Translations under genes and position numbers: made by a program
Assembly (NCBI GenBank): GCA_004297315.1
Contig: SCTU01000140.1
Location: forward strand, 1-17,194
Length of the DNA stretch: 17,194 nt
Direction: 5' to 3'
Source: Dehalococcoidia bacterium
Lineage (GTDB): Bacteria; Chloroflexota; Dehalococcoidia; UBA2979
Notes under the pieces: generated by a model
What the model was told of the DNA's origin: nothing
Databases searched by the model: none
What the model saw: the letters and a program-made list of their open reading frames with translations, nothing else
Shown here: positions 5,564-13,205 of the stretch, piece by piece
Position numbering within the stretch: the stretch's first letter is position 1
Layout: each line of letters begins with the position of its first letter

Positions 5564-6124
5564 GTGGCGATCCAGCGCCGCGCCCTGGTGCTGAACCAAA
5601 ATTACGAGCCGCTGAACGTGTGCTCGGTGCGGCGTGCGTTTGTCCTCGTCCTGCACGGCAAGGCCGACGTCCTGACGGAGGGCGATGAGCCGCTGGTGGG
5701 CGCGCAGGACTCCCTCTATGTGACACCGAGCGTGATCCGCCTGCGCCACTTCGTCCGGCGGCCTCACCCGCGCCCTCGCCTGACCCGCCGCGAGGTCTTC
5801 CAGCGCGACCAGGAGCGGTGCCAGTACTGCGGTCGCCGCGGGGGCGACCTCACCCTGGACCACGTACTGCCGAAGCACCGCGGCGGCCCGCACGTCTGGG
5901 AGAACCTCGTGACGGCCTGCCGGGAGTGCAACCACCGGAAGGGCGGCCGGACCCCTCAGGAGGCCCGCATGGAACTCCTGAAGGCGCCGTCGCGGCCGTC
6001 TACGCATCCCGCCGTGCTGTTCGCGCCGTATCTGGAGCGTTACCGGGAATGGGCGCAGTTCGTCCTTGGCTGGGGAAAGTCACCCGTGCCGCTGGCGATC
6101 GACGGCGCGGACGCCGCTTCGTAG
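5564..6124 (+). CDS. HNH endonuclease family protein
   Basis: Encodes 186 residues from GTG 5564. The N-terminal region RRALVLNQNYEPLNVCSVRR and GKADVL are hallmarks of a widespread chromosomal HNH family in Chloroflexota, Actinobacteria and Cyanobacteria. The HNH module spans about 84-131. It has zinc cysteines C86-x2-C89 and C119-x2-C122, the metal-site Asp99-His100 (LTLDHVLP), Asn114 and Asn123-His124 (ECNHRKGGRTP). All catalytic residues look intact. The biological substrate of this chromosomal family is unknown; it is not part of a visible restriction system. The frame is open upstream to 5360, but those residues are Arg/Ala-rich and unlike the family. GGGGAG at 5555-5560 supports the GTG, though its spacing is short. 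The gene converges on the next with a 4-nt gap. Confidence 0.87.
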   Translation: MAIQRRALVLNQNYEPLNVCSVRRAFVLVLHGKADVLTEGDEPLVGAQDSLYVTPSVIRLRHFVRRPHPRPRLTRREVFQRDQERCQYCGRRGGDLTLDHVLPKHRGGPHVWENLVTACRECNHRKGGRTPQEARMELLKAPSRPSTHPAVLFAPYLERYREWAQFVLGWGKSPVPLAIDGADAAS

Positions 6125-6128
6125 GGCG

Positions 6129-6677
6129 CTAGGCCGAGGGCACTCCGCCGGGCCGGTCGCGCTCCACCACCCACCGCTCCCACGCCGCCCGCGTCTTCTT
6201 GCGGGCAGCCTCGAACCCCTTGCGGTCGCCGAAATAGCCGAGGATCGCGGGGAAGACTCGCATGCCGACGAGCAGCAGCGGGGCGTAGACCGCAGTGCCG
6301 AGGATCAGGCTGTCCTTCACGACTGGGATGCCGAGCACGGCGGCCAGCGGCAGCACCATCGCGATCAGCACGCCCACGTAGGCGAAGCCATTCACCCACC
6401 GGCCCTCCGTCTGGCGCTGCACACGCAGCGCGGCGGCGATCGGCGCGGGGACGACCGTGACCGGACGGCGCCGCGCGGTCGGCTCGCCGCAGTGGGGGCA
6501 GGTCACCGTCTCCCGGCTGATCGGCGTGAAGCAGTTGCCGCAGAACGTCCCGCGTTCCGGCGCCTCACCGCGCGACACCGCCACGAGGTGGGCCTCCAGG
6601 CGAGGCGAGAAGAGCGGGCAGCCGTCGTCCGGGCGGTAGCGCTCCTCGGGTGTCGGCTCGTCCGGACGGCGCGTCAT
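6129..6677 (-). CDS. Zinc-ribbon membrane protein, unknown function
   Basis: Encodes 182 residues. The N-terminal soluble part holds a four-Cys zinc ribbon (C46-x2-C49 and C60-x2-C63, FCGNC...CPHCG). Two hydrophobic helices (about 97-118 and 122-146) follow, then a basic, amphipathic C-terminal tail. It is a typical small cytoplasmic-ribbon membrane protein; I do not recognise a named family. Its ATG overlaps the stop of the upstream glycosylase gene as ATGA, so translation is probably coupled. It is the last gene of the purA operon on this strand. It ends 4 nt from the convergent HNH gene without a visible terminator between them. Confidence 0.8.
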   Translation of the reverse strand: MTRRPDEPTPEERYRPDDGCPLFSPRLEAHLVAVSRGEAPERGTFCGNCFTPISRETVTCPHCGEPTARRRPVTVVPAPIAAALRVQRQTEGRWVNGFAYVGVLIAMVLPLAAVLGIPVVKDSLILGTAVYAPLLLVGMRVFPAILGYFGDRKGFEAARKKTRAAWERWVVERDRPGGVPSA

Positions 6678-7222
6678 GCGGCAACCGCGCCATCGAGGGA
6701 CTGCGCGAGGGCCTCGAGCACCGTGGCGATCTGCGGCCGGTAGGCGGCGGCGCGGCCGGAGGTGGACGGGATCACCCAGACGGCGGCGCCGGCGAGTTCC
6801 ACCGGTTGCCGGCCCCAGCCGTTGCGCGGGCGCACGCCGGGAAACAGCGCGTCGAACTGGCGGCCGCCGGTGAAGCAGACGGCGCGCGGCCGCGCGCCTG
6901 CCAGGCGCGCGCGAAACGCCTCCACGGAGGCGCGCACCTCGGACGGTGTCACCTTCGTCGAGTCCGTCTCGACGCGTTTTACGACATCGGTGAAGCCGAT
7001 GCGACGCGGCACAGCCGCCGCCAGCGAGGCGTCATCGGTCGGGCCGACCGGGCGCGAGACGAGCGACGAAGCGGAAAGCAGGCGCCAGAAGGCGTTGCCG
7101 GGGTTCGCGTAGTAGTGCCCCAGCCGCGCCGAGGTCTCTCCGGGGTTGATCCCGACGAACACCACGTCAAGGCCGGGCCTCAGGAGGTCGGGCAGCGTCG
7201 TGAGCGTCTCGTTCGTGGCCAC
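6674..7222 (-). CDS. mug: Mismatch-specific uracil/thymine DNA glycosylase (Mug/TDG family)
   Basis: Encodes 182 residues, full family length. Motif 1 is VFVGINPGE (21-29), in which Asn26 matches the catalytic Asn of E. coli Mug. It is followed by SARLGHYYANPGNAFWRLL, the conserved NP-x-N-x-FW substrate loop. Motif 2 is IPSTSGR (151-157), matching the family's NPSGLSR-type loop. The enzyme removes uracil, thymine or etheno-cytosine opposite guanine, starting base-excision repair. The start is GTG, 4 nt after the stop of the CopD-like gene, and the stop overlaps the zinc-ribbon ATG. It thus sits tightly inside the minus-strand operon. Tight coupling to the zinc-ribbon membrane gene has no obvious functional explanation. 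Confidence 0.88.
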   Translation of the reverse strand: MATNETLTTLPDLLRPGLDVVFVGINPGETSARLGHYYANPGNAFWRLLSASSLVSRPVGPTDDASLAAAVPRRIGFTDVVKRVETDSTKVTPSEVRASVEAFRARLAGARPRAVCFTGGRQFDALFPGVRPRNGWGRQPVELAGAAVWVIPSTSGRAAAYRPQIATVLEALAQSLDGAVAA

Positions 7223-7226
7223 GTCG

Positions 7227-7745
7227 CTACTTCTGGACGTAGGAGAAGGACTCGTCGCCGAGCGTGACGCCGAGGGCGAGCGTCCCCATGGTGACGAGCA
7301 GGAGGATGAGGGAGAAAAGGAAGGACTGCGAGCGCGCGGTCTCGAGGGCGGGCCGCTGCGTCTCGTCGCCGGCGATGACGGCGTCCGACAGGCGCGCGAT
7401 CCGGCGGCCGAACACGAAGACGTGGACGGTGATGAGCACGAGGATGGTCGCGAAGCCTCCCATCTTTGCCGTGAAGATGGTCCCGAAGCGATATGCCTGC
7501 GGGTTCTCGCGGATGTGCTCCGGGACGATCGAGAAGTACTGGTACAGCCCCGTGACCAGCAGCACCACGAGCGCGATCACCGTGAGGCGCCCGAAGCGAC
7601 CGGTGACGACCTTTACGACGGAACGCCGGACCTCCTCGTTGCCCAGCATCCAGGTGGCCGGCGTGACCGCGTAGAACATCAGCACCTGCGGCCCGAAGAG
7701 GATCGAGGCGGCGATGACGTGGATGATCAGCGAGGTCGTCTGCAT
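7227..7745 (-). CDS. CopD-like / DUF2269-like four-helix membrane protein
   Basis: Encodes 172 residues with four hydrophobic helices (about 5-27, 53-72, 92-113 and 140-161). The first helix carries a conserved-looking His (IIHVIAASILFGPQVLMFYAV). The third carries His108 (ITVHVFVFGRR). This layout resembles the copper-resistance CopD/DUF2269 superfamily, some members of which bind haem or copper. No dedicated metal-binding loop is seen, so a copper role is only a possibility. The ATG follows GGAG at 5 nt and lies 18 nt after the purA stop. It is therefore co-transcribed with purA and mug. Confidence 0.72.
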   Translation of the reverse strand: MQTTSLIIHVIAASILFGPQVLMFYAVTPATWMLGNEEVRRSVVKVVTGRFGRLTVIALVVLLVTGLYQYFSIVPEHIRENPQAYRFGTIFTAKMGGFATILVLITVHVFVFGRRIARLSDAVIAGDETQRPALETARSQSFLFSLILLLVTMGTLALGVTLGDESFSYVQK

Positions 7746-7763
7746 ACCGTCTCCGTCCGGCGC

Positions 7764-9086
7764 TTAGGTGAGCGACGCACCGAAAATGTCGCGCGTCACG
7801 ATCGCCTGGTCGCGTTCCGGCCCCACCGAGATCATGTCGACCGGAGCGCCGACGATCTGCTCGATGCGGCGGACGTACTGGCGCGCCTCGATCGGTAGGT
7901 CGCCCAGCGACCGCGCCTGGGTCACGTCCGCTTGCCAGCCGGGCAGGTCCTCGTAGACCGGCTGTGCGCGCTCCATCGCCGCGAGGGTTGGCGGCAGCGC
8001 CATCACGCGCTCGCCATCGACCTCGTATGCGACGCAGATCTTGATCCGCTCGGCGTGCGAGAGCGTGTCGAGGCGCGTCAGTGCTACCGATGTCACCCCG
8101 TTGAGCCGTGACGTGTAGCGCGCGAGTACGCCGTCGAACCAACCGATGCGCCGCGCGCGGCCTGTTGTCGCGCCGTACTCCGCGGTGCCGGCGACGCCAC
8201 CGCCGCCCTCGCGGATCTCGTCGGCCTCCGCGCCGAACATCTCGGTCGGCATCGGGCCGTTGCCGACGCGCGTCTGGTACGACTTGTAGACGCCCACCAC
8301 GCGCTGGATCGCAGTGGGGCCCAGGCCGATGCCGATCGCGCCGCCCGCCGCGACCGACGCGGGCACGCTCGAGGTCACGAACGGGTACGTCCCCGTGTCG
8401 AGGTCGAGCAGCGAGCCCTGCGCACCCTCGAGCAGGATCATCTCGCCGCGCGCGTCGGCCTCCTGCACGTACGTCATCGTGTCCGCGACGAACGGACGCA
8501 GCCGTTGGCCGTACTCGAGGTACTCGCGGTAGATCGCGTCAAACTCGAGCGGCGGCAAGCCATAGAGCGAGGTGAGGACGCGGTTCTTGTAGGCCAGCGC
8601 CCCGCGCAGCTTCTCCGCGAAGACTTCGCGGTCCAGCAGGTCCGCCACGCGGATGCCGATGCGGGAGACCTTGTCGTGGAAGGCGGGGCCGGTGCCCGTG
8701 CCGGTCGTGCCGATCGCGGCGTTGCCGCGCAGCGCCTCGTCCGCGCGGTCGATGATCGGGTGCCAAGGCATGATGATGTGCGCGCCCTGGCTCACCATCA
8801 GCCGGGCGACGCTGACGCCACGCTCGGTCAGCATCGCGATCTCTTCGAGCAGTTTCGCGGGGTCCACCACGCAGCCGTGGCCGATGATCGCGGCCTTGTC
8901 GCCGCGGAAGATGCCCGCGGGGACCAGGTGAAGCGCGAACTTTCCCTGGTCGTTCATGATCGTGTGCCCGGCGTTGTTCCCCGCCGAGTACCGCGCGATC
9001 ACGGAGCAGTACCGTGAGTGGAAGTCGACGACGCGGCCCTTGCCCTCGTCGCCCCACTGGCCGCCAATCACCACCACGACGGGCAT
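7764..9086 (-). CDS. purA: Adenylosuccinate synthetase
   Basis: Encodes 440 residues. It catalyses GTP-dependent joining of IMP and aspartate, the first committed step to AMP. N-terminal IGGQWGDEGKG (7-17) holds the catalytic Asp13 and GTP loop. NNAGHT (36-42 region) holds catalytic His41. The IMP loop reads GTTGTGTGP (126-134), with Thr at two positions that are usually Lys/Arg and Ile, but the following DKVSR retains the Lys and Arg that bind IMP. GTYPFVTSS, VGNGPMPTE and TTGRARRIGWFD complete the family pattern. The ATG at 9086 follows GGGAG at 5 nt. A start eight codons upstream is possible but unlike the family. It is the first gene of the minus-strand operon, with a plausible own promoter. 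Confidence 0.96.
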   Translation of the reverse strand: MPVVVVIGGQWGDEGKGRVVDFHSRYCSVIARYSAGNNAGHTIMNDQGKFALHLVPAGIFRGDKAAIIGHGCVVDPAKLLEEIAMLTERGVSVARLMVSQGAHIIMPWHPIIDRADEALRGNAAIGTTGTGTGPAFHDKVSRIGIRVADLLDREVFAEKLRGALAYKNRVLTSLYGLPPLEFDAIYREYLEYGQRLRPFVADTMTYVQEADARGEMILLEGAQGSLLDLDTGTYPFVTSSVPASVAAGGAIGIGLGPTAIQRVVGVYKSYQTRVGNGPMPTEMFGAEADEIREGGGGVAGTAEYGATTGRARRIGWFDGVLARYTSRLNGVTSVALTRLDTLSHAERIKICVAYEVDGERVMALPPTLAAMERAQPVYEDLPGWQADVTQARSLGDLPIEARQYVRRIEQIVGAPVDMISVGPERDQAIVTRDIFGASLT

Positions 9087-9119
9087 GAGGTCTCCCGGAA
9101 CACCCGGCACGAGCGGTAC

Positions 9120-9148
9120 GTTAGACGCACCGGGCAGACGGTTTGCAA
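9120..9148 (-). promoter_or_regulatory. Candidate purA promoter
   Basis: On the minus strand, TTGCAA (9143-9148) and TCTAAC (9120-9125) are 17 bp apart. Transcription would start about 25 nt before the purA ATG. TTGCAA is a palindrome and so also reads on the plus strand towards the divergent lipoprotein gene, but no good -10 follows there. Confidence 0.45.
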
Positions 9149-9206
9149 GGGCACCACGGGGGTATCCCGACGGATGCTATCACCCGGCCCCCGCAGGAGG
9201 CACCCG

Positions 9207-9932
9207 ATGCGCATGACCGAAACGAGGCGCGGCGGGCGCGTGCTCATCGCCGCCGCCGTCCTCGCGCTGGTGGCGCTGGCGTGTGACCGCGGCGCGCGGC
9301 CGCCCTCGAACCCGCTCGACGAGTCGCGGGACACGGCCACGGCGGCGCCGGCGCCGGCCGGGCCCGTCGTCTTCCCGCCCGCCCCAGGGACGGCGGCACC
9401 CTCAGGCACAAGTCCAGCCACCGCCATCCCAAACGAGGCCACCGCGGCGGCACGCGAGAAGGCAGCCGGGCGTGCGATTGACGTGATCGCGGGCTGGCTG
9501 GGCGTCCCGAAGACTGACTTCGCAGTCGAGCGGGTCGAGGTCGTCGCCTGGCCGGACGCTTGCCTCGGAGTCGCGCGGCCGGACGTGGCGTGCGCGCAGG
9601 TCATCACGCCGGGCGAACGCGTCATGCTGACGCATCGCTCCGGCGAGACCTACGAGGTCCACCTTGGCCCGCGCGAGGCCGCGGCCTGGCAGCCGCGCTA
9701 TGCGGCGGTCCGCACGCTCGCGAGCGTCGATGCGTCATCGGGGCTCGTCACGCTGGAGCCACTCCGTGGCAGCGACGAAATGGGGGCCGGGCAGCGGCTC
9801 GTGCCCGGTTCCGTGCTGGGCGGGCCGTCGAAAGACTTCAAGGCAGGCGACCGCGTCGAGATCGCTGTCGCTCCGTGGCCCGAACGGAACATGCCCTACG
9901 GCGCCGTCGTCTGGCTGATCCGCGCCCAGTAG
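9207..9932 (+). CDS. Putative lipoprotein with WPD-x-CLG domain
   Basis: Encodes 241 residues. A basic N-terminus and hydrophobic core (RVLIAAAVLALVALAC) end in a lipobox-like ALAC with Cys26, although the -3 residue is Ala rather than the usual Leu. A Pro/Ala/Thr-rich linker runs from about 27 to 85. A domain then contains WLGVPKTDFAVERVEVVAWPDACLG and a second Cys with ITPGERVML. This resembles the WPDGCLG...C...PGY pattern of a small extracellular domain common in bacterial lipoproteins, where the two Cys likely form a disulphide. The C-terminal third (about 160-241) is beta-rich and unassigned. The start is well supported by GGAGG (9196-9200), 6 nt before the ATG. It is divergent from purA and converges on the CitE-like gene. 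Confidence 0.78.
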   Translation: MRMTETRRGGRVLIAAAVLALVALACDRGARPPSNPLDESRDTATAAPAPAGPVVFPPAPGTAAPSGTSPATAIPNEATAAAREKAAGRAIDVIAGWLGVPKTDFAVERVEVVAWPDACLGVARPDVACAQVITPGERVMLTHRSGETYEVHLGPREAAAWQPRYAAVRTLASVDASSGLVTLEPLRGSDEMGAGQRLVPGSVLGGPSKDFKAGDRVEIAVAPWPERNMPYGAVVWLIRAQ

Positions 9933-9948
9933 TCGAGGATGGCCCCGA

Positions 9949-10848
9949 CTAGCGGAGTTGCTCGCGCCGCTCGACCGCGTCGGCGAGTGCGACAAGGGCA
10001 CGGGCGCGGCGCACCGTGCGGCGGTCGACGAGCCGGTCCGTCGTCGGCGCCTCGATCACCTCGCCGGCGACGACGCCGGTCCACGCGCCGGCAGAGCGCA
10101 CCCGCTCCCACTCGGCCAGCATGGCACGCGCGATCGCGACCTCAGTCGGGTCGGGCGCGAACAGCGCGTTCATGCCGCGTGCTGAGGTTTCATCGTGCAG
10201 CGCCACGCCTGCCGCGCCGAAGTCGTGCGCCTTTGCCGGGAGTGCGGCCCACTCCGGGCGGTGCGCGTCCAGTTCGATCACCCAGGGGAGGCGCGCGGTG
10301 TCCGCGTGGACCGCAACGTCTGCCATCGCGTGGTCGTAGAGCACGCTCGCCCGCTCGCCCAGGCGCAGGTCGACGCGCAAGCCCTCGGCGCTCAGCGCGA
10401 CGGCCGCGTGCCGGTCGACGGCGTCGAGGATCCGCGGCAGCGCGGCGAGGCCCTCGGCAGAGTCGATTTCCGGGATCAGGCGGATGCCGCCGGGCGTGAG
10501 GCCCAGGCGCATCTCGCGCTTGCGGATCTGGACGTCGGCGTCGCGCGCGTCCTGTGGCACCTCGACGCCGGTGAGCACCACCGCCGTAAGCCACGCGCCC
10601 GCCATGACGTCGAGGTCGGCCTCCATTTCGTGTGACCTTGTGTCTGCGACGCGCGCGAAGACCGGCCGGCCGGCCTTCGCGATCGCCCTCGCGTGCTTCG
10701 CCGCCAGCGCGCGTGCTTCCTCGCGCTTACCGACGATGGCAGGCCGTGCGAGGTCGATGACGACGGCGTCCGCCGCCGACCGCGCGGCCGCGGCCAGCGC
10801 CGGGCCATCGAGGGCGGAGACCACGAGCAGGCTGCGCAGCGCGAGCAT
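9949..10848 (-). CDS. HpcH/HpaI aldolase / CitE-like protein, catalytic residues altered
   Basis: Encodes 299 residues with a CitE/malyl-CoA lyase-like TIM-barrel order: VVIDLARP (29-36), FARVADTRSHEMEADLD (64-80), IRLIPEIDSAEGLAAL (122-137), ALSAEGLRVDLRLG (151-164) and LHDETSARGMNALF (217-230). The metal-ligand Glu127 is kept. However, the usual DLEDAV reads DLARPA, the GAEDL metal Asp reads AEGL (Gly156), and the IHP of the CoA-binding loop reads LHD. A normal lyase reaction is therefore doubtful. Start ATG follows GGGAG at 5 nt. It is the last of three minus-strand genes, 27 nt after the hydrolase. It may be a non-catalytic or repurposed member of the family. Confidence 0.72.
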   Translation of the reverse strand: MLALRSLLVVSALDGPALAAAARSAADAVVIDLARPAIVGKREEARALAAKHARAIAKAGRPVFARVADTRSHEMEADLDVMAGAWLTAVVLTGVEVPQDARDADVQIRKREMRLGLTPGGIRLIPEIDSAEGLAALPRILDAVDRHAAVALSAEGLRVDLRLGERASVLYDHAMADVAVHADTARLPWVIELDAHRPEWAALPAKAHDFGAAGVALHDETSARGMNALFAPDPTEVAIARAMLAEWERVRSAGAWTGVVAGEVIEAPTTDRLVDRRTVRRARALVALADAVERREQLR

Positions 10849-10875
10849 CCAGACTCCCGTCCGAGCAAGGCGATC

Positions 10876-11598
10876 CTAGAGCGTGAGGTCTTCCCCGAGC
10901 GCTGCGCCGGCCTCGACGTCCCGCAGGAAGTCGAGCACGGCCTGGTTCCACTCGCGCGGGCGCTGGCCGGAGGTGCCGTGGCCGCAGCCCTCAAGGTAGA
11001 CGGCCCGCCTTCGTGGAAGTGCGTCTGCGATGCCGTGGAAACCGCGCAGGATCATGTCGTCGAGCAGGCCAACGATCAGCAGGGCCGGTACACGGAGCGT
11101 CCGCAGCGCCTGTGTGAGGTCAGGGCGTTCGCGCATCGCGCGCATGCAGCCCTCCATGCCGGGGTCGCCCGCCCACTCCTCGAAACCGCGGGTGAGCCGC
11201 GGCGGGCTGTCGGAGCCGCGCGTCGTCGAGTCGCTCACGATCAACGCGTGGGTATCGTCCGGGTGGTCGACGGCGTACTGCGTCACGATCTGTCCGCCGA
11301 ACGACATCCCGCCCACGACCGCGCCGTCCGCGGCGTCGAGCGCTTCGAGGAGCCCGCGCAGGTCCGCCGCCAGCGCCGGCATGGTGTACGAGTCGACTTC
11401 CGCGGGCGCCGAGGAACCACCGTGGCCGCGCGCGTCCCAGCAGATCAGCCGGTGCTGCTGTGACAGTACGTGCATTTGCGGAAACCACATCTCAAGACTG
11501 ACGCCGAAGCCGTGCGCGAGCACCAGCGGCCGTCCGTCGCGCGGACCGCGCTCGTCGTAGCGGATGCGGATGCCTGAAGGCAGGTCTACGTGCGGCAT
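10876..11598 (-). CDS. Alpha/beta hydrolase
   Basis: Encodes 240 residues. The oxyanion motif HGFG (29-32) is followed by the WDARGHGGS turn (54-62), the nucleophile elbow GMSFGG with Ser99, Asp180 or Asp181 in VGLLDD, and His207 in GCGHGTS. The triad is complete. The cap region between the nucleophile and Asp is short (about 70 residues, RGSDSPPRLTRGFEEWAGDPG and beyond), typical of small esterase, lactonase or dehalogenase-like enzymes. The substrate cannot be told from sequence. GGAGG lies 4 nt before the ATG. It sits between an APH-like kinase gene (45 nt upstream) and the CitE-like gene (27 nt downstream) in one operon. Confidence 0.88.
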   Translation of the reverse strand: MPHVDLPSGIRIRYDERGPRDGRPLVLAHGFGVSLEMWFPQMHVLSQQHRLICWDARGHGGSSAPAEVDSYTMPALAADLRGLLEALDAADGAVVGGMSFGGQIVTQYAVDHPDDTHALIVSDSTTRGSDSPPRLTRGFEEWAGDPGMEGCMRAMRERPDLTQALRTLRVPALLIVGLLDDMILRGFHGIADALPRRRAVYLEGCGHGTSGQRPREWNQAVLDFLRDVEAGAALGEDLTL

Positions 11599-11643
11599 CG
11601 GTCCTCCCGCGCCGGAGTCTAGCCGCCGGCCAGCCTGCGCGGC

Positions 11644-12657
11644 TCAGGCGTCTCGCCGGACGGCGCGCGGGAGGGCGTCACGCAGCACCTCGATCGCCTC
11701 GGCAAGGCGGGCCGCGTCGCCGCTGCTCGTGTGCTTCTCCACCTTCTGGAGCGCGAGCACGACGAGCAACTGGTACGTCTCCGCCTCGCGCACTTCGCGC
11801 ATCACGCGACGCGGCTCGTAGGCCTCGAGGAGCGCCGCAAGCGGGTCCCAGCCGCGGTGGGCGGCGTGGTAGTAGGCGAACGAGGCGAGGTCGAAGGCCA
11901 CGGGGACGACGGCGGCATCGCCGAGATCCAGCACAGCGGCGAGGCGGCCGTCGCGCACGAGCAGGTGCTCGCGGTAGAGGTCCGTGTGGCAGACCCCCAC
12001 CTGAGCGCTTGCCTCGGTGTAGCGAAGCAGCGGCTCCCGCAGGTCGCCGAGCGCACCCGCCAGGTCGGGGGCGTGCCGCACCACGGGGTGCGCGAGCAGC
12101 GGCCGCCCATCGAACGGCCAGAGCCTAGCCCAGCGCGAGAGCAGCCCGTCAGCCGGGGTACTCGCACGCCCGCGGATCACGTCGGCGCGGTCTTCGAGGG
12201 CGCCCCAGCCTTCAAACGGCAACGCATGCAGGAGCGCCAGCAGCCGGCCGAGGTCGCGCACCACCTGCGGATGTCGCGTGGCATCGAGCGGCTCGCCCGA
12301 CGCGAGCGCAAGCACCTGCCACGACCAGCGGCCGCCCAGCGGGTCGCGCTCGGCGCTTGCGGAGCAGGCGACCGACTCGGGGACGGGGGCGGCAGGGTCG
12401 ATGGCCCGAAGGGCGCGGTGGATCGCATGACGCGCCGCCAGATTCGCGGGATCGGCGCGATGAGGGGCGCCCCGGCCCTCGGGCGGGATCTCCACCAGGA
12501 CGGCCAGATCGCGCCGTCCGGCCTCGACGGCCCAGGCGACGCAGGTGACGCCACGCCCCAGCGGGCGCACCTCGCCGGGGGCCTCGCCAGTCGCCTCACG
12601 GACGACTCGCGCGATGGCCGCCGCGTCCGGCATCAGCCCCAGTCCGCCACCCGGCAT
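11644..12657 (-). CDS. Aminoglycoside phosphotransferase-family small-molecule kinase
   Basis: Encodes 337 residues. The catalytic loop is CHTDLYREHLL with His224 and Asp226. The usual Mg-binding Asn is replaced by His231. VLDLGDA (242-248) supplies the DFG-equivalent Asp244, and VAFDLASFAYYHAA follows as in APH/ChoK folds. The N-terminal lobe (about 10-120) carries VLVEIPPEG in place of a clear Lys motif. HGDLY-x-RHLL variants occur in uncharacterised actinobacterial and Chloroflexota members of this family, so the His need not mean loss of activity. Real antibiotic resistance is unlikely to be its job. The ATG at 12657 follows AGGAAG; a Met at 12633 is an alternative. First gene of the three-gene minus operon. 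Confidence 0.82.
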   Translation of the reverse strand: MPGGGLGLMPDAAAIARVVREATGEAPGEVRPLGRGVTCVAWAVEAGRRDLAVLVEIPPEGRGAPHRADPANLAARHAIHRALRAIDPAAPVPESVACSASAERDPLGGRWSWQVLALASGEPLDATRHPQVVRDLGRLLALLHALPFEGWGALEDRADVIRGRASTPADGLLSRWARLWPFDGRPLLAHPVVRHAPDLAGALGDLREPLLRYTEASAQVGVCHTDLYREHLLVRDGRLAAVLDLGDAAVVPVAFDLASFAYYHAAHRGWDPLAALLEAYEPRRVMREVREAETYQLLVVLALQKVEKHTSSGDAARLAEAIEVLRDALPRAVRRDA

Positions 12658-12680
12658 GGTGCTTCCTCATCATGCTCGCA

Positions 12681-12698
12681 CCCGACGCTTGCGTCGGG
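12681..12698. repeat. 18-bp dyad between divergent genes
   Basis: CCCGACGC (12681-12688) and GCGTCGGG (12691-12698) form a perfect inverted repeat around TT. It lies in the 114-bp gap between the divergent kinase and DinB-like genes. TAGAGT (12702-12707) next to it could be a -10 for the plus-strand gene. It could be an operator, or a hairpin in either 5' leader. Confidence 0.5.
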
Positions 12699-12771
12699 CA
12701 CTAGAGTACGGGCGCGGCGTAGCAGACCCGAGAGTCGCTCGGTGCCGCGGTCGCGTGCGCAGGGGGTCCTG

Positions 12772-13188
12772 ATGGCTTCAGCAGAAGAATTGCGTCAGCA
12801 ACTGGCCGCCAACCGAGCCGCATTCCGGCAGGTGGTGAGCGTCCTTGGAGGCAAGTGGGAGCAGGCGCCCGCCGAAGAGTGGACGCCGCGGCGCATCGCG
12901 GAGCACGCGATCAGCGCGGAGGTGATGTTCGCCACGCGTTGCTTCGAAGCGATGCAGTCGAAGCCCACGGACTGGGAGCGCCTTCCCCTCGAGACGCCGG
13001 AGGCCGCGCTGGCACGCCTGGAACAGGCAGCCACAGTCGCCGACCGCGCCTATCGGTACGTCGAGGACCGCGACCTACTGAAGCCCGGGAACCCGGCCGG
13101 GGATTACCCCAAGACGGTGGAAGGGATCATGCTCAACGCCATCAACCACCTGGCTGAGCATGCGGCGACGCTGAAAGAGCGCGTCTAG
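12772..13188 (+). CDS. DinB-like four-helix protein
   Basis: Encodes 138 residues. Predicted all-helical. W-x-P-R-x-I-x-EHA (37-46, WTPRRIAEHA) with His45 and the C-terminal NHLAEHAATL (125-134) with His126 and His130 supply the three-His pattern of the DinB/YfiT superfamily. These proteins bind a divalent metal and in some members use thiols such as bacillithiol or mycothiol. The thiol partner is unknown. Start ATG follows AGGGGG at 5 nt. It is a lone gene between divergent and convergent neighbours. The family is only moderately sure because these sequences diverge fast. Confidence 0.72.
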   Translation: MASAEELRQQLAANRAAFRQVVSVLGGKWEQAPAEEWTPRRIAEHAISAEVMFATRCFEAMQSKPTDWERLPLETPEAALARLEQAATVADRAYRYVEDRDLLKPGNPAGDYPKTVEGIMLNAINHLAEHAATLKERV

Positions 13189-13205
13189 TCCCGAAACCGG
13201 CAGGC

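Noticed and set aside
5564..6124. HNH gene as part of a restriction or defence system
   Set aside because: No methylase, helicase or other defence gene is adjacent; this HNH family is a common chromosomal singleton.
11644..12657. True aminoglycoside resistance gene
   Set aside because: The fold is shared by many small-molecule kinases; the Asn-to-His change and lack of resistance context argue against an antibiotic role.
11731..12771. Upstream extension of the DinB-like gene for 347 codons across the kinase gene
   Set aside because: It is antisense to the APH-like kinase; ATG 12772 has a Shine-Dalgarno and starts the recognisable domain.
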